Below are positions 26,491 through 35,800 of a DNA stretch of 37,736 nucleotides, piece after piece (position 1 is the stretch's first letter; each line of letters opens with the position of its first letter). The stretch is from Prevotella sp. (GTDB lineage Bacteria > Bacteroidota > Bacteroidia > Bacteroidales > Bacteroidaceae). Below the pieces are notes generated by a model. The model was not told the DNA's origin. It worked only from the letters and a program-made list of their open reading frames with translations, and did no database searches. Position numbers and translations under genes: made by a program. The stretch is taken from the NCBI GenBank assembly GCA_024697645.1, contig JAILFH010000091.1, positions 1 through 37,736 of the forward strand, given 5' to 3'.

Positions 26491-26940
26491 CTATTTCACA
26501 CCTGTATGTCCGTAGCCACCAGCGCCGCGCTCAGTTTCATCGAGTTCTTCAACTTCGATGAAATCGGCAGTTTCGTGCTGGGCGATGACCATTTGGGCAA
26601 CGCGTTCACCATCGTTCACAACGAAGTCTTCCTGCGAAAGATTGATGAGCAGCACACCCACCTCGCCGCGATAGTCAGCATCGACGGTTCCAGGGGCATT
26701 CAGCACCGTGATACCCTTCTTCAGTGCCAATCCGCTACGGGGACGCACCTGGGCTTCGTAACCTTCGGGCAGAGCAATGAACAAACCCGTCGGAACCAGA
26801 CAGCGTTCCATAGGTTTCAGCACGATGGGTTCTGACAGATTGGCCCTCAGGTCCATACCTGCACTCATCGGCGTTGCATACTTTGGCAATGGCTGATGCC
26901 CACGATTCACAACCTTGATTATCACGTTCTTTCTTTCCAT
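26491..26940 (-). CDS. dut: Deoxyuridine 5'-triphosphate nucleotidohydrolase (dUTPase)
   Basis: 149 residues, the usual length of trimeric dUTPases, with all five motifs: AGMDLRA (27-33), RPRSGLALK (66-74), [11 protein letters not shown] (83-93), GERVAQMVI (111-119) and the C-terminal arm [10 protein letters not shown] (138-147). It hydrolyses dUTP to dUMP and pyrophosphate, preventing uracil incorporation into DNA and supplying dUMP for thymidylate synthesis. It is the first gene of the minus-strand cluster with TPR, DUF4292 and EnvC-like genes, and it faces dgt, another dNTP-pool gene, across a 154-bp divergent promoter region. Confidence 0.98.
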   Translation of the reverse strand: MERKNVIIKVVNRGHQPLPKYATPMSAGMDLRANLSEPIVLKPMERCLVPTGLFIALPEGYEAQVRPRSGLALKKGITVLNAPGTVDADYRGEVGVLLINLSQEDFVVNDGERVAQMVIAQHETADFIEVEELDETERGAGGYGHTGVK

Positions 26941-26966
26941 TTTCGTTGTTATTATTTATAAAGATG

Positions 26967-26998
26967 CAAAGGTACGAGAAAAAGTTGAAATAGTGAAA
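26967..26998 (-). promoter_or_regulatory. Promoter of dut operon
   Basis: Minus strand TACCTTTG (26974-26967) preceded at 20 bp by TTTC (26998-26995), a one-mismatch -33 box. It predicts a leader of about 20 nt. Confidence 0.6.
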
Positions 26999-27057
26999 CT
27001 TGAAAAGTTAAATTCCCGTAAAAATCGTAAGAGTACCACATTTCAAGCCCCCTACCC

Positions 27058-27089
27058 TTTCTGCCTTTCAACTTTTTTCGCTAACTTTG
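27058..27089 (+). promoter_or_regulatory. Promoter of dgt, abutting the start codon
   Basis: TTTC (27058-27061), 20 bp, TAACTTTG (27082-27089). The last base of the -7 element is only five bases before the ATG at 27095, so transcription should begin at or within a base or two of the start codon, predicting a leaderless mRNA. Confidence 0.6.
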
Positions 27090-27094
27090 CACCT

Positions 27095-28429
27095 ATGAAT
27101 TGGCTACAACTTATTTCCAACAAACGCCTTGGGCAAGAGCATCGCCACCCGAAGCGTCACGACGACCGTTCGGAGTTCAAACGCGACTACGATCGTCTTA
27201 TCTTTTCAGCGCCTTTTCGCCGTCTGCAGAACAAGACACAGGTATTCCCGCTTCCGGGTAGTATTTTCGTCCACAACCGCCTAACCCACTCGCTCGAAGT
27301 TGCTTCGGTGGGAATGTCACTCGGCAACGACGCCATTCAACGGCTCACGAAGATTCATCCCGAACTCTCCGGAACCCTCTTCGAAGAAATCGGAACCATC
27401 GTCTCTGCCGCCTGTCTGGCTCACGATATGGGTAATCCTCCTTTCGGCCACAGCGGAGAAAAGGCCATCCAAACCTACTTCTCTGAAGGTCCGGGGATAG
27501 AATTACAATCGATGGTTTCACCGTACTTCTGGTCGGATATTACGCATTTCGACGGCAACGCCTATGCCTTCCGACTGCTTACTCATAGTTTCCTCGGTCG
27601 CCGCAAAGGTGGATTCGTGATGACCTACTCCACGCTGGCAAGCATCGTGAAATACCCATTCCCATCGTATCATGCCGCAAAGAGCAAGTTTGGATTCTTC
27701 ACAACCGAACACGATGATTATGTTCGGGTAACGAAAGAACTGGGAATTCCGCATCAGACAACAGGCAATGGACATGAGCAATGGGCCCGTCATCCGCTCG
27801 TCTATCTTGTGGAAGCCGCCGACGACATCTGCTATGAAATTATGGACATAGAAGATGCTCACAAACTGAAACTCCTCACTTACGCCGAAACTGAGCAGAT
27901 TTTGCTCAATTTCTTCGATGAAACCGAGAAAAAACACATTCTGAAACGGCTGGAGGAGGAAGAAGTTACCGACATCAATGAGCGCGTAGTCTACATGAGG
28001 GCTTGCGTGATTGGTCTGCTCGAACATGCCTGCATCGATGTGTTTGTTGAAAACGAACAGCAGATTCTGGATGGAACTTTCCAAGGAAGTCTCATCAAGA
28101 ACACCCCTGAGCGCATTCGCTCCGCCTACGAAGCCTGCACTCGTCTATCAATGGAGCGCATCTATCGCAGCAAGCCCGTGCTCGACGTAGAACTGAGTGG
28201 TTACAAAATCATCGAAACGCTGCTCCACACGTTTATCGATGCGGCAATGCACCCCAACCGATTCCACTCGCGCCAACTTCTCGATCTCGTCAGTTCGCAG
28301 TACGACATTCGGTCAGAGAACATCGAAACTCGTATCATGGCAGTTATCGACTACCTTTGTGGAATGACCGACGTCTTTGCCCTCGATGTCTATCAGAAGA
28401 TAAATGGCATTTCTTTACCTGTGGTTTAA
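27095..28429 (+). CDS. dgt: Deoxyguanosinetriphosphate triphosphohydrolase (dGTPase)
   Basis: 444 residues from ATG 27095. N-terminal NWLQLISNKRLGQE and RDYDRLIFSAPFRRLQNKTQVFPL are the standard dGTPase opening; metal-binding HD-domain residues are His65 (NRLTHSLEV) and His110-Asp111 (CLAHDMGNPPFGHSGE). It cleaves dGTP to deoxyguanosine and triphosphate. The open frame extends to 26915 but residues upstream of Met are unlike the family and lie upstream of the promoter. The gene is monocistronic, diverges from dut and is followed by an 830-bp gene-free gap. Confidence 0.95.
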   Translation: MNWLQLISNKRLGQEHRHPKRHDDRSEFKRDYDRLIFSAPFRRLQNKTQVFPLPGSIFVHNRLTHSLEVASVGMSLGNDAIQRLTKIHPELSGTLFEEIGTIVSAACLAHDMGNPPFGHSGEKAIQTYFSEGPGIELQSMVSPYFWSDITHFDGNAYAFRLLTHSFLGRRKGGFVMTYSTLASIVKYPFPSYHAAKSKFGFFTTEHDDYVRVTKELGIPHQTTGNGHEQWARHPLVYLVEAADDICYEIMDIEDAHKLKLLTYAETEQILLNFFDETEKKHILKRLEEEEVTDINERVVYMRACVIGLLEHACIDVFVENEQQILDGTFQGSLIKNTPERIRSAYEACTRLSMERIYRSKPVLDVELSGYKIIETLLHTFIDAAMHPNRFHSRQLLDLVSSQYDIRSENIETRIMAVIDYLCGMTDVFALDVYQKINGISLPVV

Positions 28430-28568
28430 AGTCAAAATTAGGTTCAAAACTGCAAAAATCGCCCATTTCATCGGAACTAATTTGCTCGTAAGTCGTTTTT
28501 GAAAACTGCGACAAATACCATCGTAAGTCTTACCGAAACAGAATTTCTAAGAGAAAATTTTCAAAAAG

Positions 28569-28910
28569 ACCTACCGACCTACCATAACCCCTCTCAAACG
28601 CCCTGCCAAAAAGGGTTTGAGGCATGGTAGGTGTTCGGATAAGACCTACCATACACCTACCATAGACCTACCATCAAACAAACAATCAGAAGAGTTACCA
28701 AATAAAGGGTCAATTTTTATCCATTCACTTCATAAGTCTCTGATTTCCAATGCATTTTGCCCTCTTTTCTTTTGTCCAATTTACTTCTTTACCCTTTTAC
28801 TTTTTTACTTTTGACATGGTAGGTCTATGGTAGGTGTTCAAGCAAGACCTACCATGCCTTCAGACCTTTATCCATAGGGGTTTGAAGGGGGTTATGGTAG
28901 GATGGTAGGT
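28569..28910. repeat. Mirror-symmetric palindromic element built of ACCTACCAT/ATGGTAGGT 9-mers
   Basis: Left half: ACCTACC (28569) and ACCTACCAT (28577), a hairpin pairing 28577-28585 with 28624-28632 and CTCAAAC (28593-28599) with GTTTGAG (28615-28621), then ACCTACCAT at 28644, 28655 and 28666 (11-bp steps). Right half is the inverse: ATGGTAGGT at 28816 and 28827 (11-bp step), a hairpin pairing 28847-28855 with 28894-28901 and CTTCA-ACC (28858-28866) with GGTTTGAAG (28879-28887), then ATGGTAGGT at 28902 (8-bp step). The 140-bp AT-rich centre has no credible gene. The flanking 28430-28568 shows nothing recognisable, nor does 28911-28970. It may be a MITE-like or REP-like element. Confidence 0.85.
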
Positions 28911-28986
28911 GTTAATCGACAAAAACTTTTCTGGGAACAATTATTCATCTGACTTGAAAAAGAACGGGTGACAGAATTTTTATACA

Positions 28987-29257
28987 AAGCATGCCTTTTT
29001 ATCTTAGAGAGGTATCGTTTCTACCATAGAAAGACATCCTTTTATATAATATAAAGGTATCATTTCTAAGGTAGAGAGATGTCCTTTCTACTGTCGAAAG
29101 GATAACTCCGTATAGTCAAAAGGATAACTCCGTAAAGTCGAAAGGACATCTTTGCCTTGTCGAAAGTATTTCTTTATTTAGCGGGGAAAACAACTATATT
29201 TAGGCGAAAAAACTGCTTTCCATCGACAAAAGTTGCCTTTCGCTCGACAATTCTTGT
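28987..29257. repeat. Degenerate 22-bp periodic array B
   Basis: Unit starts (GAAAG or close variants) fall at 29007, 29029, 29052, 29074, 29096, 29118, 29140, 29162, 29184, 29206 and 29228, an almost exact 22-bp period over 240 bp although individual units diverge. The typical unit is TCGAAAGGATAACTCCGTATAG; alternate dyads AAAGG-NNN-CCTTT and CCTTTC-N7-GAAAGG occur. The left edge (TTTATACAAAGCATGCCTTTTTATCTTAGA) closely matches that of array A, so the two are copies of one element type. It ends at the DUF3109 stop codon, in a gap between convergent genes. Confidence 0.85.
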
Positions 29258-29860
29258 TTACGTATCGAATCCCTGAGCACGCAATTCGTCGGCAAGAACA
29301 CATAAATCATCGTACCACTGCTGACCAAACCTGCGGACAAGTGGTTCACGAAGGAATTTGTAAACAGGAATATTCAATCGACGACCTTTCTCAACCGCAT
29401 CGCGACAAATATCCCAGCGATTATAGTTCAAACCAACCAAACCATTGGAAAAACGCTTTACTCGGATGGGATAGAGCGAACAGGATATGGGTTTCAGAAA
29501 CTTTGAACGACCTTCCCGACACGCTTTTTCCAGCGCACAAAGGCAATTGTCTCCATCATAGCAAGTGAACACGCAGTCTTTTCCATGAACAATGCTCGTC
29601 ACCAAGTCGCCTTCGGGGTCGTTATAGGCAACTCCCTGCCGGTCAATCACGCTCTGTGCCGAAGCCGAAAGATCAGACCAGACTACGTCGAGAACATCTT
29701 CAATTTCGCCGATTTCATCGAGAGTAACTGGTGCTCCGGCATTGCCTTCAATGCAGCACGCCCCATGACATTTCTCATAGTCGCAGCAGAAGCGCTCAGT
29801 CAATATATCGGGCGAAAGCAACACGTCGCCCACTTGCAAGATAGGAAGGATTTTTTCCAA
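29258..29860 (-). CDS. DUF3109 cysteine-rich protein (possible metal or Fe-S binding)
   Basis: 200 residues with a dense cysteine pattern: C25, C26, C31, C35, C36, C96, C100, C106, C108, C114, C127 and C152, including CDYEKCHGACC and CSLYPIRVKR. This matches DUF3109, which resembles the CxxCxxxxCC proteins (YkgJ-like) thought to bind zinc or an iron-sulfur cluster. There is no signal peptide, so it is cytoplasmic. It starts 35 bp after ung in the same direction and is probably cotranscribed. Biochemical role unknown. Confidence 0.88.
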   Translation of the reverse strand: MEKILPILQVGDVLLSPDILTERFCCDYEKCHGACCIEGNAGAPVTLDEIGEIEDVLDVVWSDLSASAQSVIDRQGVAYNDPEGDLVTSIVHGKDCVFTCYDGDNCLCALEKACREGRSKFLKPISCSLYPIRVKRFSNGLVGLNYNRWDICRDAVEKGRRLNIPVYKFLREPLVRRFGQQWYDDLCVLADELRAQGFDT

Positions 29861-29895
29861 TTTGAACTATAGAATTAAGTATTAACAATCAATGC

Positions 29896-30561
29896 TTACC
29901 ACTGAATTGGCGTCAGCCCATGTTCCTGCAAATAGGCATTACAGCGCGAGAACTGATGCTGCCCGAACCAACCGCCTCGATTGGCCGAGAGTGGCGAAGG
30001 ATGAACCGACTCGAGCACAAGATTCTTCTGTTTATCAATCATATACGCCTTTCCCCGGGCAAACGAGCCCCAAAGCATGTAGACAATCGACGAACGATGA
30101 GTCGCAAGAGCGCGAATGGCTGCATCAGTGAACAATTGCCAACCCAGTTGGGAGTGGCTGTTGGCCTGATGAGCACGAACCGTCAGCGAAGCGTTAAGCA
30201 GCAAAACGCCCTGTTCTGCCCAGCGAGTAAGATTGCCTGAGAAAGGAACTGGTGTACCAAGATCATTCTGAATCTCCTTGAAAATATTCTGCAGTGAAGG
30301 CGGAAAAGGCACTCCGTCCATCACCGAGAAACTCAACCCGTGGGCCTGTCCTGGCTCATGATAGGGGTCCTGACCAAGTATCACCACTTTAACCTGATCA
30401 AACGGGCAGAGATTGAAGGCATTGAAGATAAGTCGACCCGGCGGATAGCACGTTCCTGCCTGATATTCGTTGCGAACGGAATCAGTCAGTCGCTGGAAGT
30501 AAGACTGTTCAAACTCTCCCTGCAGTTGCTCTTTCCATGTGGGTTCTATTTTCACGTTCAT
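29896..30561 (-). CDS. ung: Uracil-DNA glycosylase
   Basis: 221 residues from ATG 30561 with the family-1 motifs GQDPYH (63-68; Asp65 is the catalytic residue) and HPSPLSA (187-193; His187), plus LLLNASLTVRAHQANSH. It removes uracil from DNA as the first step of base excision repair. A TTG start at 30594 would fall inside the promoter -7 element, so 30561 is preferred. It heads a two-gene unit with the DUF3109 gene. With dut and dgt nearby, this stretch is rich in uracil and dNTP hygiene functions, though these are separate transcription units. Confidence 0.97.
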   Translation of the reverse strand: MNVKIEPTWKEQLQGEFEQSYFQRLTDSVRNEYQAGTCYPPGRLIFNAFNLCPFDQVKVVILGQDPYHEPGQAHGLSFSVMDGVPFPPSLQNIFKEIQNDLGTPVPFSGNLTRWAEQGVLLLNASLTVRAHQANSHSQLGWQLFTDAAIRALATHRSSIVYMLWGSFARGKAYMIDKQKNLVLESVHPSPLSANRGGWFGQHQFSRCNAYLQEHGLTPIQW

Positions 30562-30591
30562 AGCAGTCGGTTTTGATAACAATTTCTGCTG

Positions 30592-30599
30592 CAAAGGTA
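30592..30599 (-). promoter_or_regulatory. -7 element of the ung promoter
   Basis: TACCTTTG on the minus strand, 31 bp upstream of the ung ATG; predicted leader about 25 nt. The -33 region has no clear TTTG. Confidence 0.55.
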
Positions 30600-30699
30600 C
30601 AATTTTTTTGGCAATAACATAGGAGTTGGCCCAAATATTTGTTTATGAAATAAAACTCATAGCATAAAGTTACAAGACTATGGAAACAAACTGCGACCG

Positions 30700-30734
30700 A
30701 AAAAAAGTTCCCGAAGACAATAACCTTCGGGAAC
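30700..30734 (-). terminator. Intrinsic terminator of the GH43 gene
   Basis: GTTCCCGAAG (30707-30716) pairs perfectly with CTTCGGGAAC (30725-30734) with an 8-base loop. On the minus strand the stem is followed by seven T (30706-30700). It lies about 50 bp after the GH43 stop codon. Confidence 0.88.
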
Positions 30735-30785
30735 GCTTATAGGTTCTGGCCGTTGAAAAGCCGGAAGAATTTGGGAAGGGACTGA

Positions 30786-32483
30786 TCAGTTGTTTACGCG
30801 CTTGCGCTGACGGGTGACACCCTGACCATCGATGTATTGCTCGATGATGATGCCTGAGTGGCGACGGCTGACGGGAACGCGTCGGCCCGATATGTCGTAT
30901 TGGCGAACGGGGGTCTGCAAAACGGTCACGTCTGTGGCTATACCGTCTGTGGAATTAGGTTCGAAACGCCACGCGTCGAACTGGACATCCTCGGCCTCGG
31001 TGAACACGAAGTAAATCTGACGGGCGTCTTTCATCCTCTCGGGATCCACCGCGATGGTGTGATCCTCGAAGTCTGTGGAAGAGAACGAAAGACTGGCGGC
31101 CGCTCTGGCCCCTATACGACCTATGCGAATCTCAAAAGTGCCTCGGCCACGAGCCCTGAGCGTGAACGACTTAGCGCCCACGGTTCCGAAATCCACCTTG
31201 CGCAGGGTGATCCAGTCGCCAGTATGCATGCTGACCTGCAGGTTCTGGGAGGCATCGTTACCGAGTTTGCTCTTTGTGGCGGGGGTGATGTTCGTGAAAT
31301 CCTCGTATTCTATTCCGCCTGAGGTAGACATCGTCTCGGCCTGCTGCCATTCGTAGGGATTCATGAATTTTGCGGGTTCGGCACCTGCTGTGGTCATCGT
31401 CAGATTGCCTATCTGTTGGGTGCCTTCCGTGACCTTTACTTCATCTACGCCGATAGAACGGTAGCCGCCTTCCACGCCCATGTCGTTCTGGAGCGTCATC
31501 GAGTGGTAGAACACGTAGTATTTATTGCCGAACTTCTCAAGATGGGTGTGATTGTTGCCCCAGCCGAAACCGAACGAACCGGGATTGGCCACATACTCTC
31601 CTTTATATTCCCATGAGTCGGGGTTGAGCGGGTCGTCGGACACCAGGTAGCACATGCTGCAGGTGGAGGGGGCTGCCTGACTGCCTCGCTTGGCATATTG
31701 GCTCCAGTCATCACGGCTGGCCCACGAGGTGCAATAGGTATAGACATATTTGCCGCCTATGAAGTTTAGTTCGCTGGCCTCGAAATGATAGGGTGCAGGC
31801 AGGTTGACGGCCTTTCCGTCGAGGCCTGTCATCCGGTTGTTTAGTTTGACGATACGGCAATTACCAGGCAGGAGCGTAGAGCCCTGGGCATTGGGGTCGC
31901 CTCCGCCAAAAGTGAGCCATCCTATGCCTTCGTCATCGATCACCACGCCAGGGTCGAACGGCCAAGTGCAGGGTTTCACGCCGGGTGTGTCTCCGTCGAT
32001 GAGCGGTCGGCTGAGCGGCGATGTCCAAGGACCGAGGGGTGAGGATGCCTTGAGCACGCCTACGCCGCCTCCGCTGTTGGAGAAATAGAGGAAGAACTCG
32101 GGATTGCCGTTGGCTCCCTCCCTCCATGTGACCGATGGTGCCCACGAGGTGGCAAACCGCCATCCCCACGAAGAGCAGATGGTGCCCACGTCGATGGTGC
32201 CGTGAAAGGTCCAGTTGAGCATGTCGTCGGAAGAGAATACCACAATCGACTTGATGGCTCCGTAGTTGTTCTCACCTGTTTTTCCGTTGGCTATATATTG
32301 CTGGTGGTCGTTTGACCCGTACACATAGACACGGCCGTTATAGACGAGCGCCGTGGGATCGGCACAGAAGACCGAGGCGCTGATGGGATTTCCGCTTCCC
32401 GTACTTTTGTAACTTTTAGCAAGGTCTTCGGCGGCCACACTCATGCTCGTGAAAAGAAGGAACGATAGTAATAATGATTTCAT
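30786..32483 (-). CDS. Secreted GH43-family glycosidase with CBM6-like domain
   Basis: A 565-residue exported enzyme: signal peptide (1-18), five-bladed propeller GH43 domain (about 30-355) and a C-terminal beta-sandwich resembling CBM6 (about 375-505, from PYEWQQAETM to DAWRFEP). Likely catalytic residues are Asp42 (FCADPTALVYNGRVYVYG, base), Asp177 (FDPGVVID, pKa modulator) and Glu235 (HFEASELNF, acid). GH43 plus CBM6 enzymes usually act on arabinoxylan or xylan side chains; the exact bond cannot be read here. It ends in a YDISGRRV tag variant. It has its own promoter and terminator and is not in an operon with either SusCD. Its DNA appears more GC-rich than the neighbouring genes, possibly reflecting a different origin. 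Confidence 0.9.
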   Translation of the reverse strand: MKSLLLSFLLFTSMSVAAEDLAKSYKSTGSGNPISASVFCADPTALVYNGRVYVYGSNDHQQYIANGKTGENNYGAIKSIVVFSSDDMLNWTFHGTIDVGTICSSWGWRFATSWAPSVTWREGANGNPEFFLYFSNSGGGVGVLKASSPLGPWTSPLSRPLIDGDTPGVKPCTWPFDPGVVIDDEGIGWLTFGGGDPNAQGSTLLPGNCRIVKLNNRMTGLDGKAVNLPAPYHFEASELNFIGGKYVYTYCTSWASRDDWSQYAKRGSQAAPSTCSMCYLVSDDPLNPDSWEYKGEYVANPGSFGFGWGNNHTHLEKFGNKYYVFYHSMTLQNDMGVEGGYRSIGVDEVKVTEGTQQIGNLTMTTAGAEPAKFMNPYEWQQAETMSTSGGIEYEDFTNITPATKSKLGNDASQNLQVSMHTGDWITLRKVDFGTVGAKSFTLRARGRGTFEIRIGRIGARAAASLSFSSTDFEDHTIAVDPERMKDARQIYFVFTEAEDVQFDAWRFEPNSTDGIATDVTVLQTPVRQYDISGRRVPVSRRHSGIIIEQYIDGQGVTRQRKRVNN

Positions 32484-32509
32484 AAAAAGATTATAGTTTA
32501 TACCGACTG

Positions 32510-32542
32510 CAAAATTAATAATTTTTTTTGAAATACGGCAAA
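32510..32542 (-). promoter_or_regulatory. Promoter of the GH43 gene
   Basis: Minus strand TTTG (32542-32539), 21 bp, TAATTTTG (32517-32510): a full consensus match ending 26 bp before the start codon. Confidence 0.75.
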
Positions 32543-32658
32543 CGGAGATTTGGCGAAGTGTAACACAAACTATAACGGATGTTACAAATCAAAGAAGTGT
32601 GGATGCTTTATAGATTTCTGCCAATTTTGTTCCGTACATTTATTATATTAGGCAAAAA

Positions 32659-32690
32659 TTTGCCAAACTCATATTTTTTTTATAATTTTG
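32659..32690 (+). promoter_or_regulatory. Promoter of the C10 peptidase gene
   Basis: TTTG (32659-32662), 20 bp, TAATTTTG (32683-32690): full consensus match. Predicted start near 32696 leaves a leader of about 168 nt before the ATG at 32864; no clear hairpin or open leader peptide was recognised in it. Confidence 0.75.
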
Positions 32691-32863
32691 CGCACTGTTA
32701 TAGTCTTTCTGGCAAAAAGGCTATCAACGAAATCAACGAAAGAAATATAATAAAAGAATCAGAAAAGCATCACTCAAAACCTGAAATCAAGGTTCTGTCT
32801 AGGATATCGAATTACCTGTTGATAGCCTCTGATTACAATCCGTTCAAAAAGACACAGAAAACA

Positions 32864-35800
32864 ATGAGAAAGATTTTCGTGATACTCAGTGTATTCATGG
32901 CGACCATTGCCTATGCTGCGCCCATTAGCAAGGAGCAGGCAATGGAAAAAGCGGCTGCATTCCTGTCAGAGAAAAATCCCACAAGCGCCCAAAGAGGCAT
33001 GAGAATGGCTGCAAAAGCCGACCGCATCGAAGAAGCCTCCGACGAAGCCTACTATTACATTTTCAATGTCGGCGACAACAATGGATTTGTAATCGTCTCA
33101 GGCGATGACCACACGGAGTCAATTCTCGGCTATAGCGACGAAGGGTCGTTCGACCCAAACAGCATTCCCGAGAACATGAAATTCTGGCTCGAAGGCTATG
33201 CGCAACAGTTGAAAGCACTTGCCAATATGAGCGAAGAACAGGCCGAGAGAGCCGTTCGCGCCCCAAGAAAGACGAGGGTCGTAACCCGAAACTCCATTGC
33301 TCCGCTCATCACGACCAAATGGGATCAGGCTACTCCCTATTGGAACATGTGTCCGCAATTCATGGTTTCTGACGACGAGGCCGATGGATATGATTTGGCA
33401 TATACAGGCTGTGTGGCCACATCTATGTCTCAGATTATGTACTTCCACAAACAGCCTGCGAAGTTGACAAAGGACATTCCTTCATACACCTTTACTTATA
33501 GCGACGGCAACTACAACTATGCAACTGTAGAGATGGAAGGGCTGTCGGCTGATGGCTCGGAATTTGACTGGGAACATATGCGCGAGACCTATACGGGTGC
33601 TGAGGATGAAGTCTATACCAATGCCGTTGCAAAACTGATGTTCTATGTGGGCTGCTCTGTGAAAATGCAATATGGAACAAGTAGTTCGGGTGCCTATACC
33701 GACGATATTCCAACGGGCTTCACCTACTTCGGCTATGGTTCGAAGATTGCTTTCCGCACCGATTACACACAAGACACTTGGGACGACCTCGTCTATAGCG
33801 AACTGGCTGCAGGTCGCCCGATGATTTACAACGGAACTGCAGGCTCTGGCGGTGGTCATTCATTCATCTGCGACGGTTTTGAATATGGCAACTATTTCCA
33901 CATCAACTGGGGATGGGGCGGCATGGGTAACGGCTACTTCCAACTCGCCATCATGAATCCACAAGACAGTGGTATTGGCGGCTCCAGTTCCAGCGAAGGC
34001 TACAACATGAAGCAGAACATCATCTACAATATCATTCCTGGAACTGCAGAGGGCGGAGAAGAAGGTGGAGAAGAAGAGGAAGAGCCTGCGTTGACAGCAA
34101 CGAATATCGACTTTACTTCTACATCTTTCGACCGCGACAGCAAATCGGATGCGTTCAAAATCTATAAGAGCAAAATCGTGAAGATTAGTTACTCCGACCA
34201 CTCAGGAACGGGAAAGAAATTCAAGACTGGATTAGCGCTTTACGACCCGACGGAAGGCACTTACACGATGATTCCAGGAACTGACAGTTATCTTTATTCG
34301 ACAGTCACCACATCTGCCCTTGGCGATACACGAAAGATTGGCGACGGAGTTTATTCTAATGCCACAACAATGACATTTGGCGCAGGTCTAACGGGCACCT
34401 ACCGAATGGTTCCTATGTATCAAGTTGAGGGCAGCAGCGACTGGGTTCCCATGCTGGAAAGCGACCGTTTCTATTTGGAACTGGATATTACTAATTACAG
34501 TGCATCAGTGATTAAGCACCCAGAGATTGACCTCTCCGTCACCAACTGGAGTTTTGATGGTGAATTGAAAGTGGGTTCGAAAGTTCAGGTAAATGCCACG
34601 ATTAAGAACAATAGCGAAGACCGATTCTATGGCGACATCTATCTCGACTTCGGCGGTCAGCAGATTGACGAATATTCTCAATATACTACTGTTGTTCAGG
34701 CAGAGGTATTAGCAGGTCAGGAGAACGTTGTCACCTTCAATGTTTCGCCTGCAAGTTCTGGAACGAAGACTGTCAAGGCTATGCTTGTTGACACCTACGG
34801 AAGTTTCGATGATTTAAGTTCGTCGGGCAGCGTCACCATTGCCGAAAGTGCTGAATCGGGCGAATTGGATTTGTCGGTTGTCATTGAAGCAGTTAATGCG
34901 ACCGATGCGACCGTCAGCAACACGCACGGCACAATTTATGACAGTAGTGCTCAGTTTAAGGCAACCATCACCAACAACTCCAGTGGCGAATACAACAAAT
35001 ACGTACTGGCCCCTTTGTTCATCTGCGTCTGGGACGAAGAAAACAACAAATTCAAGGGTTCAATGGTCACCTATAAACAGCAGTCGATAACGTTGGCTGC
35101 AGGTGAGTCTAAATCGCTCTATTTCGACTTCGACAATCTGGCCTATGGCTCGATTTATTCGATGAATATCTATGCTCGCAACTATGTGGCTGATACGGAA
35201 GAAGGAAGTCATCTGGAGAATATTGTAAAAAGCGGCGAATCGAAATACTATGCAATTGAGCGTGGCATCATCACGTGGACAGGCGATGGAACTCGCACAG
35301 GCTTCAAGCCCGAAGAAGGTTTTGTAATTGCCGAGAATGTAGCGGCCGTATCGCTCGAAGGTCTTAGCCTCAGCAGTATCACCCCCAGCGAAAATCCCAA
35401 TACGCTCTATTTCTTAGGCGAAGGAGAAACGGCTCCAAGCGGCTTGAGTAGTAAGAATATCATCACTGGTTCACAAGCCACAAACATCTCACTGACAGAT
35501 GGTTACGACTTCTTCACACCCCAAACCTTCACTGCTGACGCTATCAGTTATGAGCGCACGTTCACCCAAGGTCATAACAACACTGCACGAACGGGTTGGA
35601 GCACCATCGTTCTGCCTTTCGCCCCGACGAAAGTGATGAATGCGACTGACAATAAGCAAATCGACTGGTTCCACAGCAGTTCGGAGAAAGGAAAGCACTT
35701 CTGGGTTTGCGACTTTGTCGAGGAAGACGGAACGACCGTCTACTTCCAGAATGCAGAAGAAATGCTGGCCAATGTGCCTTACATCGTTGCCGTACCCGAC

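Noticed and set aside
26915..27094. N-terminal extension of dgt
   Set aside because: It overlaps the dut start and both divergent promoters, and its residues do not match the dGTPase family.
28617..28814. A 65-codon open frame inside the palindromic element
   Set aside because: It has no ribosome-binding site or recognised domain and its first part is made of the 9-mer repeats.
32579..32863. N-terminal extension of the C10 peptidase
   Set aside because: The consensus promoter at 32659-32690 lies inside it and the signal peptide begins at 32864.
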